A stretch of 9,058 nt of DNA from an uncultured Ruminococcus sp. (GTDB lineage Bacteria; Bacillota; Clostridia; Oscillospirales; Ruminococcaceae), in contig CAMJES010000071.1 in the NCBI GenBank assembly GCA_946404705.1, positions 1 through 9,058 of the forward strand. The letters run 5' to 3'. Under the pieces are notes generated by a model, which did no database searches, was not told where the DNA came from, and was given only the letters and a program-made list of their open reading frames with translations. This document shows positions 1 to 7,471 of the stretch, piece by piece; position 1 is the stretch's first letter, and the number at the start of each line of letters is the position of its first letter. Made by a program: the position numbers and the translations under genes.

Positions 1-14
1 GACTATGGTAAACT

Positions 15-42
15 ATTAAAATTTTTAGACTATATATGTCAA
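15..42 (-). promoter_or_regulatory. Possible leftward sigma-A promoter at the window edge
   Basis: Reading leftward there is a perfect -35 TTGACA (42-37), a 16-base spacer, and TTTAAT (20-15), five of six matches to the -10. The -35 overlaps the foot of the bidirectional terminator. It would drive a gene beyond the left edge. AT-rich sequence gives such matches by chance, so this is tentative. Confidence 0.25.
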
Positions 43-79
43 AAAGCCCGTATTTGCTGATAAATACGGGCTTTTTGAC
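38..79. terminator. Strong bidirectional Rho-independent terminator
   Basis: An 18-base perfect inverted repeat (GTCAAAAAGCCCGTATTT at 38-55, complement at 62-79) flanks a six-base loop. The GC-rich core GCCCG/CGGGC is followed on each strand by five Ts, so it should stop transcription from both sides. It probably insulates the jet operon from whatever lies left of the window. Confidence 0.8.
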
Positions 80-100
80 GTACAAATATCATAACATTTC

Positions 101-139
101 AAAAAAATAGAGGATATGTCCTTTATTGCATATCCTCTA
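101..139 (-). terminator. Rho-independent terminator, minus strand
   Basis: The arms TAGAGGATATG (108-118) and CATATCCTCTA (129-139) are perfect complements with a ten-base loop. On the minus strand the stem is followed directly by seven Ts (107-101). The stem is AT-rich, so its strength is uncertain. No U-tract follows on the plus strand. Confidence 0.6.
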
Positions 140-202
140 CCAAAACAATGTAAAATCGCCCTATTCTCGTAAGCTCCTATTGTTATGGTGGAATTCCATA
201 CA

Positions 203-239
203 AAAAGCGTTACCTTTCAAAGCGAGAGGTAACGCTTTT
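203..239. terminator. Rho-independent terminator, better on the minus strand
   Basis: The arms AAAAGCGTTACCT (203-215) and AGGTAACGCTTTT (227-239) pair perfectly, and the stem can be lengthened to 217/225 with a G-U pair. On the minus strand the stem runs into five Ts (206-202), the classical intrinsic pattern. It is the first strong terminator met by transcription leaving the helicase gene, so it is my best candidate for the end of the operon. It can also form on the plus strand. Confidence 0.7.
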
Positions 240-308
240 ATATCGAAATATAGCTGCTTTGGTTAGTGTGCCCATATGAGATATTCACTATTTTTATAAT
301 TATAACAT

Positions 309-353
309 ATAAAGCCAATAGATACAACATTTTGTTGAATTTATTGGCTTTAT
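309..353. terminator. Hairpin, first one downstream of the helicase gene; weak terminator or RNA end
   Basis: Twelve-base arms (ATAAAGCCAATA at 309-320 and its perfect complement at 342-353) enclose an internal loop and a second five-base stem (CAACA 325-329 with TGTTG 333-337). On the minus strand only about three Us follow the stem, so it may be a weak terminator or a 3'-end stabilising structure for the operon mRNA. Confidence 0.45.
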
Positions 354-561
354 TGTGTCATTTTATGGACAGCAAAGCATTATTCGGTCTATTTTTAAAT
401 ATTACTTTGTAAAAAATATAAATTTCCTGACAAGATGACTTGATAAATGCATTTATCGCTGTTTTTTTCTGCCCACTCCGTATTCGGGAGCAGCTTATCA
501 AATTTCGTAACTATTGAAAAGAATCCGTTTGGATATGAAAGTTACAATGAACTGAATTCTA

Positions 562-2850
562 TTACCGTTTCTGATCAAATCTTCGATAATAACTCTCCAG
601 CTTTTCCTCACATATATTCAAAATCTCCTCCTTGTCCCCATCGGAAAGATTTTTCCAGACAGTAGGCTCAACCTCAATAATGCCCAGAGTCTTTGTATGC
701 CGAAGCATCTGCATATCTTCAAAACGCTTGAAAGGATTGGAAAGAATATTTCTCTGTGCATCCTTGTCGGTGTAGCCTCCTTTTGTAAAAATGCTGTTCG
801 CCTTTTCAACAACAAGTCCGCTGTTTCGTCTGTCCTCATAGTAATTTCTGAAATAAGAAACAATATCATCCAGCTTTATCCTGCCCTTTGCATCTGCGTT
901 GGCAAGGATAGCTTTTATCAGCACAGGCTTATATGAATAGCTCATATCCATCTGACGTATCATTTCCATAAAAATCTCTTTGCGGTTTTCATCATTAATA
1001 AGCTGCCAGCCAAATTTTTCGGCAGTTTTTTCAAGAGTTTCTTCAGTAAAATATTTGAACGTTCTGTGCTCACTTATGGGAACGATCAGATCGGGAATTA
1101 TCTCTCCCTCACGAATGTATTTTTCAACCGTTTCGGATGAAGCGTCAACACGACGGATAAACTCCATCTGTGATATCATTCCTTCCGCTTCTTCCTGCCA
1201 GTTGAACACATCAACAGCTTCATAATCGGTGGCGCTCACAGGAAAATCAATTATTGCATCAGGCTTTTCTCCCTTTGCATACAGTTCATCATCCGCCGCC
1301 TTCTGCAGTTTTGTTCCGAGAACAAGTTTGCCGGGTTTATACTCACATAATTTAAAAAGTCTGTGCATAGAATAAGGCATATTATACTGACTTGCATTAT
1401 CAACAAAGTCAAACACCAATAGACTTTCCTTACCTTCTGCAAGCCTCATTCCACGTCCAAGCTGCTGCGTATAAAGCACCTTTGACATTGTCGGGCGAGC
1501 CATGAAAAGTACTTCCGTTTCGGGACAGTCCCAACCCTCGTTCAACAGATCGCAGGCACATAATGCCTTGATATCTCCCTTTTGAAATTTTGCAAGAAAC
1601 TCTTTTCTCTCGGAAGATTTCATGCTGCCCGAAACTGCTGCAGCATTTACTCCACGTTCTCGTATCATTCCTGCGATCTGCTCTGCGTGCTTAACGCTTG
1701 CACAGAATACTACCGTCCGCTTTGTGCTGACATATTCCATAAATGTATCAACGATAAGCTGATTGCGTTCGGGAACAAATATCTTGCTTTCAAGGTCACG
1801 AATATTATACTGAACGCTGTTGAAACGCACCTTTGTAAGGTCAATATTTGTATGTATTCTTATGCAGCGCACAGGCACAAGCTCACCTATCTCAACAGCC
1901 GTTTGTATATCAAGCTTGTGTGCGGTATTCTTGAAAATATCAAGTATATTTTTATCATCTGAACGTTCTGGTGTAGCTGTCAGACCAAGCGTGAATTCAG
2001 GTTTGAAATATGCCAGCACCTTCTGATATGTATCAGCCGACGCATGATGCGCTTCGTCAATAATGATATATCCGAAATCATTTTCCTTGAAATGCTCAAG
2101 ATTAAGTGCAACGCTCTGCACACTTCCGCATACAACAAAAGTGTTCGACTGTTTGACAGTATCAACATATTTACCGACAGAAACACCTTTCCATAAACGT
2201 CTGAATGTTTCATAAGCCTGCTCGACAAGTTCGTGAGTATGAGCAATAAATAATGTCCGTTTTCCTACACTGATCGCATCAGATACAGCACTAACAGTCT
2301 TGCCAGTTCCCGTTGCGTGATAAAGCAAAGCTATGGTTTCATGATTTTCACGCATTTTACGCAAAGCTTCAAGTGCCTGTTTTTGATGCTCCTTCAGTTC
2401 AAGACTGCTGCCATCAATGGCTTTACCCTTCTGTGACGGAAGATAATCCGACACCTCACGAAACATCGGAGTATTTCCGAGAAACACACGCAACTCGTCC
2501 TTTACAGTATCGGGCTGTATCTGCATCTGTCGGACTGCCCAGCGATAAACGTCCCATCCGAGATGGATCATACTGTTCTGTTTGAGAAGATCATCACAAA
2601 ACTTATTCTGTGAAACAAGCTTCGGGTTGTGGCTTGCCTCATCATCTATTTCAACAGCAATTTTCTGTGAACCGTTTTCAATGTAGAAATCAGCAAATCT
2701 GTCATTCTGATAAATATCATAAAAATGATACTGGGTATAAAGATAACCAGCCTTTTCTGCTCCGAAAGTTTCACTGAAAAGCTCTATAAACAGGTCTTCC
2801 GCACTGCTTCCCGATGCCGACCTTAGTGCTTGCTCTGCCATACTATTCAT
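562..2850 (-). CDS. SF2 DEAD/DEAH-family helicase with an N-terminal PD-(D/E)xK-like nuclease domain
   Basis: This 762-residue protein has three parts. Residues about 20-110 resemble the Vsr/DUF559-type PD-(D/E)xK nuclease fold: ADF (D54), VEID (E67, D69), a nearby His74, K83, and a closing GWDVYRW (98-104). Residues about 150-500 are a complete SF2 helicase core: motif I ATGTGKT (179-185), motif II DEAH (265-268), motif III TAT (291-293) and motif VI QQLGRGMR (462-469). This resembles COG1061/type III Res/HsdR-like translocases. Residues 560-762 are a helical C-terminal region I cannot assign. The likely activity is ATP-driven movement on duplex DNA coupled to cleavage, as in restriction enzymes, but no methyltransferase or specificity subunit is in view. 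An in-frame TAG directly before ATG 2850 rules out a longer protein; Met4 (2841) is an alternative start. It is last in the operon. A repair helicase is possible, but the context favours defence. Confidence 0.85.
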   Translation of the reverse strand: MNSMAEQALRSASGSSAEDLFIELFSETFGAEKAGYLYTQYHFYDIYQNDRFADFYIENGSQKIAVEIDDEASHNPKLVSQNKFCDDLLKQNSMIHLGWDVYRWAVRQMQIQPDTVKDELRVFLGNTPMFREVSDYLPSQKGKAIDGSSLELKEHQKQALEALRKMRENHETIALLYHATGTGKTVSAVSDAISVGKRTLFIAHTHELVEQAYETFRRLWKGVSVGKYVDTVKQSNTFVVCGSVQSVALNLEHFKENDFGYIIIDEAHHASADTYQKVLAYFKPEFTLGLTATPERSDDKNILDIFKNTAHKLDIQTAVEIGELVPVRCIRIHTNIDLTKVRFNSVQYNIRDLESKIFVPERNQLIVDTFMEYVSTKRTVVFCASVKHAEQIAGMIRERGVNAAAVSGSMKSSERKEFLAKFQKGDIKALCACDLLNEGWDCPETEVLFMARPTMSKVLYTQQLGRGMRLAEGKESLLVFDFVDNASQYNMPYSMHRLFKLCEYKPGKLVLGTKLQKAADDELYAKGEKPDAIIDFPVSATDYEAVDVFNWQEEAEGMISQMEFIRRVDASSETVEKYIREGEIIPDLIVPISEHRTFKYFTEETLEKTAEKFGWQLINDENRKEIFMEMIRQMDMSYSYKPVLIKAILANADAKGRIKLDDIVSYFRNYYEDRRNSGLVVEKANSIFTKGGYTDKDAQRNILSNPFKRFEDMQMLRHTKTLGIIEVEPTVWKNLSDGDKEEILNICEEKLESYYRRFDQKR

Positions 2851-2858
2851 CTACCTTT
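2839..2858 (-). promoter_or_regulatory. MazG-like stop / helicase start overlap with two candidate ATGs
   Basis: The helicase ATG at 2850 overlaps the end of the MazG-like gene (ATGAATAG contains both signals). The only SD-like tract, AAAGG at 2858-2854, is three bases from ATG 2850 and twelve from the in-frame ATG at 2841 (Met4). Neither spacing is ideal, so helicase synthesis probably depends on ribosomes ending the MazG-like gene. The real start could be either ATG; the difference is three residues. Confidence 0.55.
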
Positions 2859-3154
2859 TCAAGAAATATCCTGTCTTTGAAGCCGCCGCGCTTTTCAGCT
2901 TTTTCAGCTCTCACACGTTCAAGTTCGCCTATGGAATATCCTCTTGCCTCTGCGATAGCATACATGACTTCAAGCATATCCGCAAGCTCTTCAAGACTCT
3001 TGTCAGCCTGATATTCGGCACATTCTTCATTCAGCTTTTTGTCAAGTTCAATAAGATATTCTGTTTCCGTCAAAGTATGACAATATGCTTTTTTGCCTAC
3101 GCTTTCGATTATTTCGGGTATTTTGTCACGGACGAGTTTGTTATGTATGAGCAT
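2843..3154 (-). CDS. MazG-superfamily nucleoside triphosphate pyrophosphohydrolase (COG4997-like)
   Basis: This 103-residue protein matches the small all-alpha NTP pyrophosphatases often annotated as phosphoribosyl-ATP pyrophosphohydrolase-like. Family marks are the N-terminal NKLVRDKIPEII (residues 5-16), the metal-binding EECAE at 43-47 (EExxE) with ELAD at 56-59 (ExxD), and the closing KRGGFKDRIFL (88-98). Members cleave (d)NTPs or non-canonical nucleotides to the monophosphate and pyrophosphate with Mg2+; the substrate here cannot be read from sequence. True HisE is unlikely because no histidine genes are nearby and the LVRDKIP start is typical of the COG4997 group. It begins 15 bases after the jetC stop, behind a strong AAGGAG, and its stop overlaps the helicase start, so it is tied most closely to the helicase. 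Possible jobs are nucleotide house-cleaning, nucleotide depletion during infection, or hydrolysis of a signal nucleotide; these are inference. Confidence 0.85.
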   Translation of the reverse strand: MLIHNKLVRDKIPEIIESVGKKAYCHTLTETEYLIELDKKLNEECAEYQADKSLEELADMLEVMYAIAEARGYSIGELERVRAEKAEKRGGFKDRIFLEKVDE

Positions 3155-3161
3155 AATTATT

Positions 3162-3167
3162 CTCCTT
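3162..3167 (-). promoter_or_regulatory. Shine-Dalgarno site of the MazG-like gene
   Basis: A consensus AAGGAG lies seven bases before the ATG at 3154, in the 15-base gap after jetC. It is a close-to-ideal site, so the small enzyme may be made at a higher level than its neighbours. No promoter is visible in the gap, so it is expected to share the jet transcript. Confidence 0.8.
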
Positions 3168-3169
3168 TT

Positions 3170-6100
3170 TTATAGAAACGACAGCTGCTCCGTCCTGTAA
3201 AAAGCGTGTTCAAGCTCCTGCAGCGGTTCTGCTTCCAATGTTTCAATATTACTTAACGGCCTTGCTTTTAGCTTTAGCTTATAGCTGTTGCTGAAGCATT
3301 TAACGATCTCGGCTGTATCAAGGTGAGTGAAGCATATCAGCTGAATCCTGAATTTTCTGGCTATCTCAAACATTGGCGTAAGCAAATGTGCAGATGAAAT
3401 TGGTCCGAACGGATTATCAAGTATCAGCACTCCGCTTGAATCCTTTATCGAATTGGATATACTGCGTGAGAAATTCATCATTGATAGAATAAGTGCAAAG
3501 AATACAACAAAACGTTCCCCACCGGAGTTCTCCGTCAATGCTTTCTCCCATTTTCGATAAGAACTTGTCCGGAGCGAATTACCTATCTTATATACCGAAA
3601 CAGGTATTTCATCCTTTCCGATATAGCTGTTGAGCAGCCTGCGGTAATTCATAATACTATGTGCCGACTGTTCACGAGTTCGGATATCGTTTTTTTCGTA
3701 ATTGTTCAGGTATTCCTTAACGCTGTCTTGAATATACTGCTCCATTCTTGTCTTTGGAGCAGTATCATCCTGTAATATTTCAGGCAGGTCTATCTTTATC
3801 ATCTGTTTGTTCTGTTCAAAAATTTTTACAGAGGACTTCTTTGCAAGATTTTTCAGATCATCATACAGCGATTTGATCCTTTGCATACAATTACTTACAA
3901 GCTCTATTTTACTGCTTTCAATATCTCTGAGTTCAGTATCAAGGCGACCTCTTTCCTTTTCAAGAGTCTGCATATCCTGTTCAAGCTTTTCATCCATTGT
4001 AAAATACTTATCCTTATCGGTTTCATTGTTTATAAATCCCATTAGTTGACTTGTGATGTTTTTGAACATAATACCACATTCAGAATACTTTAAAAGATTA
4101 CCTTTTATCCATTCGAGAGCTTCTTTTTCAGCTTTATGTAAACTCTTTTCAGAGCTTTCTATACTGCTGCGGATATCTTCGATTTTATCATCATAGATCT
4201 CTATAATATGATGAACATCGAAATTATCATTGTACTTTAGAGCAAACTTTTCCGATCTGTTAAGTTCAGCTTCCAGCTTTTTCGTATTGAACGAAACATC
4301 CGATATTTCATGATTGATCTGCACGATCTTGTCTGTATATTCTTTGATACGTTCATCAAAATTTGTACCTATTTCCGATTTGAGCAAAATCTCCTTCCCA
4401 AAATCACTGATCTTGTTTTCTGTTTCCTCCAGATTTTTTATAATTAGTTTTAAATTGGCTTCGTGAACAGCTTCCTCACTAAGTGCCTCCCGCCATTCCA
4501 CCTCTGCATCATTTTTTATATCTTCTTCAATAGCAATCGCTTCTTCCGAATATTCAACAACGCTGTATTCCTCTTTTGAAACATTCATTTTGTCAAGTAA
4601 AGCTGTCAAATCCGCAATTTTTTCACTGCACTTCTCAAGGTCGTTATCCAGCCTCTTCTTATCATTGTCAAATTCTTTCCGAAAAGCATCAAATTCTGCT
4701 TTCAGTTCATCATAGGGTTCAGAAAGCAGCTCCGCAATATCTCCGTCGGTTTCGGAATAAACCTTTAGATACTCTGTTTTCTTTTCTGCCGCAGATTTCT
4801 GCGCACTTGTAAGTTCCTCTGACAATATCTTTAATTCATCCAGAATGTCAGTTACAGAATTGATCTGTTTTTTCAAAAAGTTCAGTCGTTCTTCGTTTTT
4901 GGAAATGCTGCTTAAAGTATTATAATACTCGTCCATTTTACAACAAACATCACCGAAACGAGTTTCTCTTGCTTCAAGCTGCAGCAGTTCTTTTGATAAT
5001 TCCTTCTGACGCTCATTTATTTTTTCTCTGCGTTCGGAAAGCATCTTGTTATCGTTATTGATACTGTTGATCTCGTTACCAATATTCTTAAGCTTGTCCA
5101 ACAATGCCTTTTGTTCGGCTGATTTTTCATTTCTGTAACTTTCGGGATAATCAAAATCGCGAACAGCAGAAAGCTGTGATTCCCTCTCGGAAAGTTTTCC
5201 TTGTAGATTCAGCAGTTCTTCATTTTTATTGTCGATCATTTCAACAATACTATTTATATACGAATCCTTATCATTGAAATATCCGTGTGAATAGACTGCA
5301 AGAAACTCTGAGCCACTCGTTTTTCTGCCTTCGGTAATATCCGAGATCTCCGAAAGAGTAAACACAGGTATCGCTGCAGCTATCCAACTGTCCTCCCCAA
5401 CGCTGTCGAATATATTTCGACGGGCTTTATCGTCATTTACAATAACAGAAAAAGCCACAAGAGGCTCAACATTTAGTATCCTGTCGCAAAGCTCCTTATG
5501 CTCAGAGAGATATACCGTTCCCGTTTGATAATCGACACCTGTATTATCAAGAAAATCAACCGCACTCTGCGGAATATGAACATTACCTTTTTCGGCATTG
5601 AGCTTCTGCTCCGACAGACTTTCTTTTCTGCGTTCACAAACCTTTATTTCATCATTCAGTGCTGCAATCTTTGAAACAAGGTCGTTTTCGGGTTCTTTTG
5701 TAAACGCTTGCTTTTCAGACATAGACAAGGATATAAGCACATCACAAACGGCCTTGAATTTTTCATCATATTCAGCAAGTTCCGCTTCAACTTTTGCAGA
5801 ATCACATTCGGTTTCGTATTTTTTTATATTCAATTCGGATATTATTCTCTGATTATCGGCAATTCTTTCTTCATTATGCTTGTATTCTTTCGAGAGATCT
5901 TCATTCTCATTAAGCTTGGCATTTTTATCCAACATCAAACGCTGTTTTACATCTTCAATTTCTTTAGTATCATATCTTCCATCAAGCATTTTTGTAATGC
6001 TGATATTCAAAGCATATAAACCTTTAGAAATATCATTGTCAAGCTGATCTCTTTGACCGCTCTTTTTATCGGTTTCCGACTTTAATCCGCTGTGTTCCGA

Positions 6101-7471
6101 TGAAAGCTTATTCCGTTTATCGGTAAGCTCATTTATATTTGCAGCATTAACTGCAATTTTCTCTGAAAGCTCTGCAAGCTTTTTCCGAGTATCCACTAAG
6201 AGCTTTTCTGCTGCAATATGCAATGAATAACAAACTGCTTTTTTACGCTCATCAAAATCATTATCCGTCAGTTTTCTGAGTTGAGTCTGAAGTTCAATCT
6301 GATTTTCTTTTTGCTCGACCAATTCGCTGTACTTTTCTGCCGCATGAAGCACCTTTATATTATGCTCTGCGGTATCCTTTTTCAAGTTTGCATTATTGAT
6401 CTTTTTATTCAGATCATCGACAAGCTGTTCTTCTTTTTCCTTGATCTCTGTATCTCGATACCAACCGTAAGAAAGCTTTTCGATCTCAATTCGAAGCTTT
6501 TTTTCTTCTGTAGCTGCTTTTTCGTCTAAAAGTCTATCAAGCAGTGAATTTGATTTTGATATAGCATCTTTAAGACTGACAATATAGTCAAACAACTCCC
6601 TTACCGAGCTTTGCTTTTCATCATACAAACTCCAGAGCTGCTTTACCTGCGGAGAGAACTCGTTAAGCTGCCCGATAAAATCATCTATTCTCTTCCTTTG
6701 CTCGATCTTACCCGACATCTGCGCACAGCTTTCCGCATAGTTCATAAACATTGTATCAACAGATTCATCGTCAGCATCATTTATTCCTTTCCCCGATGTA
6801 ATTCCGGGTATGATAAATTGATCAAGCAGCTTATTGGTGGTGTTATATCCCTCTATAAATTGCTCGATACCCCCCTCACGTTCGTTTATCTTTACAATAA
6901 TGTTTTCCCATTCGCTGTGAATGATACCGAATTCATCAAGCCTTGACTGATATTTCCTCACATCATCCGAATGATAATATTCAAGACTTTTCGCCATTGA
7001 ACGTACCTTTTCAAACTGGGCAGGAACAAACCTTCCGCCATCTATCTCCGAAAGCGGAAAATTTACAATATCGTATTTATCCCCCGTGCGGCCATAATGA
7101 TTGATAAAGGTAAAGAATTTTACCGCTCTGTTTTCATCCGATTCATTTGAACTCTGACTTGAAGTTATAGCAATACCCGTCAGAAGAAGATCCGATGAAC
7201 GGTCAAGCTTCCATTCAAGAAGTATATATGCACAATCGGAGCTTTTGCGGAAATAATCACCTATCCTTCTCGTCTGTACCTTCGCCTTGGGGATAACTGG
7301 CTGTAAAAGCAACTGAACAAGGACTGTTTTTCCGCCCCCGTTTTCAAGGTCAAGAAGAGTATCCAGCGTGTTGCCCTCGGAATCACAAAAATCAATTATT
7401 TCGTCGGGAATAAACCTTGTTCCGTCATTATAATAGAAATTCACTATTCTCGCTCTGCTTATTGATGGCAT
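3170..7471 (-). CDS. jetC: SMC-like ATPase of a Wadjet-type condensin (JetC/MukB-like)
   Basis: This 1433-residue protein is the motor of the predicted complex. Residues 1-240 form the N-terminal half of the ATPase head, with Walker A at 43-49 (ENGGGKT, K48). Residues about 260-625 and 750-1270 are long heptad-rich coiled coils full of Glu, Lys and Leu. Residues about 628-745 break the coil with a globular hinge. There is no CxxC zinc hook, so it is MukB/JetC-like rather than Rad50/SbcC-like. The C-terminal head has the ABC signature SGGER at 1316-1320, Walker B VLILD at 1348-1352, and a CFTH segment near 1380 that could be the H-loop. ATP-driven dimers of such proteins extrude DNA loops; in Wadjet this senses small circular DNA. 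Asn1353 replaces the usual Walker B glutamate. The start is set by a GGGGAG site seven bases upstream. The gene is full length with no frameshift. An MksB-type chromosome condensin is the main alternative. Confidence 0.82.
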   Translation of the reverse strand: MPSISRARIVNFYYNDGTRFIPDEIIDFCDSEGNTLDTLLDLENGGGKTVLVQLLLQPVIPKAKVQTRRIGDYFRKSSDCAYILLEWKLDRSSDLLLTGIAITSSQSSNESDENRAVKFFTFINHYGRTGDKYDIVNFPLSEIDGGRFVPAQFEKVRSMAKSLEYYHSDDVRKYQSRLDEFGIIHSEWENIIVKINEREGGIEQFIEGYNTTNKLLDQFIIPGITSGKGINDADDESVDTMFMNYAESCAQMSGKIEQRKRIDDFIGQLNEFSPQVKQLWSLYDEKQSSVRELFDYIVSLKDAISKSNSLLDRLLDEKAATEEKKLRIEIEKLSYGWYRDTEIKEKEEQLVDDLNKKINNANLKKDTAEHNIKVLHAAEKYSELVEQKENQIELQTQLRKLTDNDFDERKKAVCYSLHIAAEKLLVDTRKKLAELSEKIAVNAANINELTDKRNKLSSEHSGLKSETDKKSGQRDQLDNDISKGLYALNISITKMLDGRYDTKEIEDVKQRLMLDKNAKLNENEDLSKEYKHNEERIADNQRIISELNIKKYETECDSAKVEAELAEYDEKFKAVCDVLISLSMSEKQAFTKEPENDLVSKIAALNDEIKVCERRKESLSEQKLNAEKGNVHIPQSAVDFLDNTGVDYQTGTVYLSEHKELCDRILNVEPLVAFSVIVNDDKARRNIFDSVGEDSWIAAAIPVFTLSEISDITEGRKTSGSEFLAVYSHGYFNDKDSYINSIVEMIDNKNEELLNLQGKLSERESQLSAVRDFDYPESYRNEKSAEQKALLDKLKNIGNEINSINNDNKMLSERREKINERQKELSKELLQLEARETRFGDVCCKMDEYYNTLSSISKNEERLNFLKKQINSVTDILDELKILSEELTSAQKSAAEKKTEYLKVYSETDGDIAELLSEPYDELKAEFDAFRKEFDNDKKRLDNDLEKCSEKIADLTALLDKMNVSKEEYSVVEYSEEAIAIEEDIKNDAEVEWREALSEEAVHEANLKLIIKNLEETENKISDFGKEILLKSEIGTNFDERIKEYTDKIVQINHEISDVSFNTKKLEAELNRSEKFALKYNDNFDVHHIIEIYDDKIEDIRSSIESSEKSLHKAEKEALEWIKGNLLKYSECGIMFKNITSQLMGFINNETDKDKYFTMDEKLEQDMQTLEKERGRLDTELRDIESSKIELVSNCMQRIKSLYDDLKNLAKKSSVKIFEQNKQMIKIDLPEILQDDTAPKTRMEQYIQDSVKEYLNNYEKNDIRTREQSAHSIMNYRRLLNSYIGKDEIPVSVYKIGNSLRTSSYRKWEKALTENSGGERFVVFFALILSMMNFSRSISNSIKDSSGVLILDNPFGPISSAHLLTPMFEIARKFRIQLICFTHLDTAEIVKCFSNSYKLKLKARPLSNIETLEAEPLQELEHAFYRTEQLSFL

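Larger units (their letters stand above)
1..561. other. Non-coding stretch downstream of the operon, with a run of hairpins
   Basis: I see no gene I can support here. The stretch is very AT-rich and has only tiny open frames on both strands. It holds four separate inverted repeats (38-79, 108-139, 203-239, 309-353), described individually, and a possible leftward promoter at the left edge. Bases 141-200 contain a small GGAATTCC palindrome and nothing else recognisable; bases 354-561 show no strong hairpin, tRNA or repeat. Confidence 0.7.

Noticed and set aside
1..60. An open frame from the left edge to a TGA at 58-60, possibly the tail of a rightward gene.
   Set aside because: Only 19 codons are visible and the stop falls in the loop of the terminator hairpin, so chance is as likely as a real gene end.
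185..232. A tiny plus-strand ORF beginning ATGGTGGAATTC.
   Set aside because: It has only 15 codons, has no ribosome site, and runs through the 203-239 terminator stem.
1..561. A CRISPR array or repeated element in the hairpin region.
   Set aside because: The four hairpins have unrelated stem sequences and irregular spacing; there is no repeated unit.
490..561. A terminator directly after the helicase stop (the ATCC/GGAT mini-stem near 527-538).
   Set aside because: The stem is only four base pairs and the following T run is broken; too weak to support.
447..665. A 72-codon plus-strand open frame covering the end of the helicase gene.
   Set aside because: It overlaps the helicase C-terminus antisense, has no ribosome site or family features, and its composition looks like an accidental frame.
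1582..1962. A 126-codon plus-strand open frame inside the helicase gene.
   Set aside because: It lies antisense within a clearly coding helicase core and its Cys/Leu-rich translation resembles no family; a shadow frame.
2843..3154. HisE phosphoribosyl-ATP pyrophosphatase of histidine synthesis.
   Set aside because: The NKLVRDKIPEII start and the closing RGGFKDRIFL fit the COG4997 MazG-like group, and no his genes are nearby.
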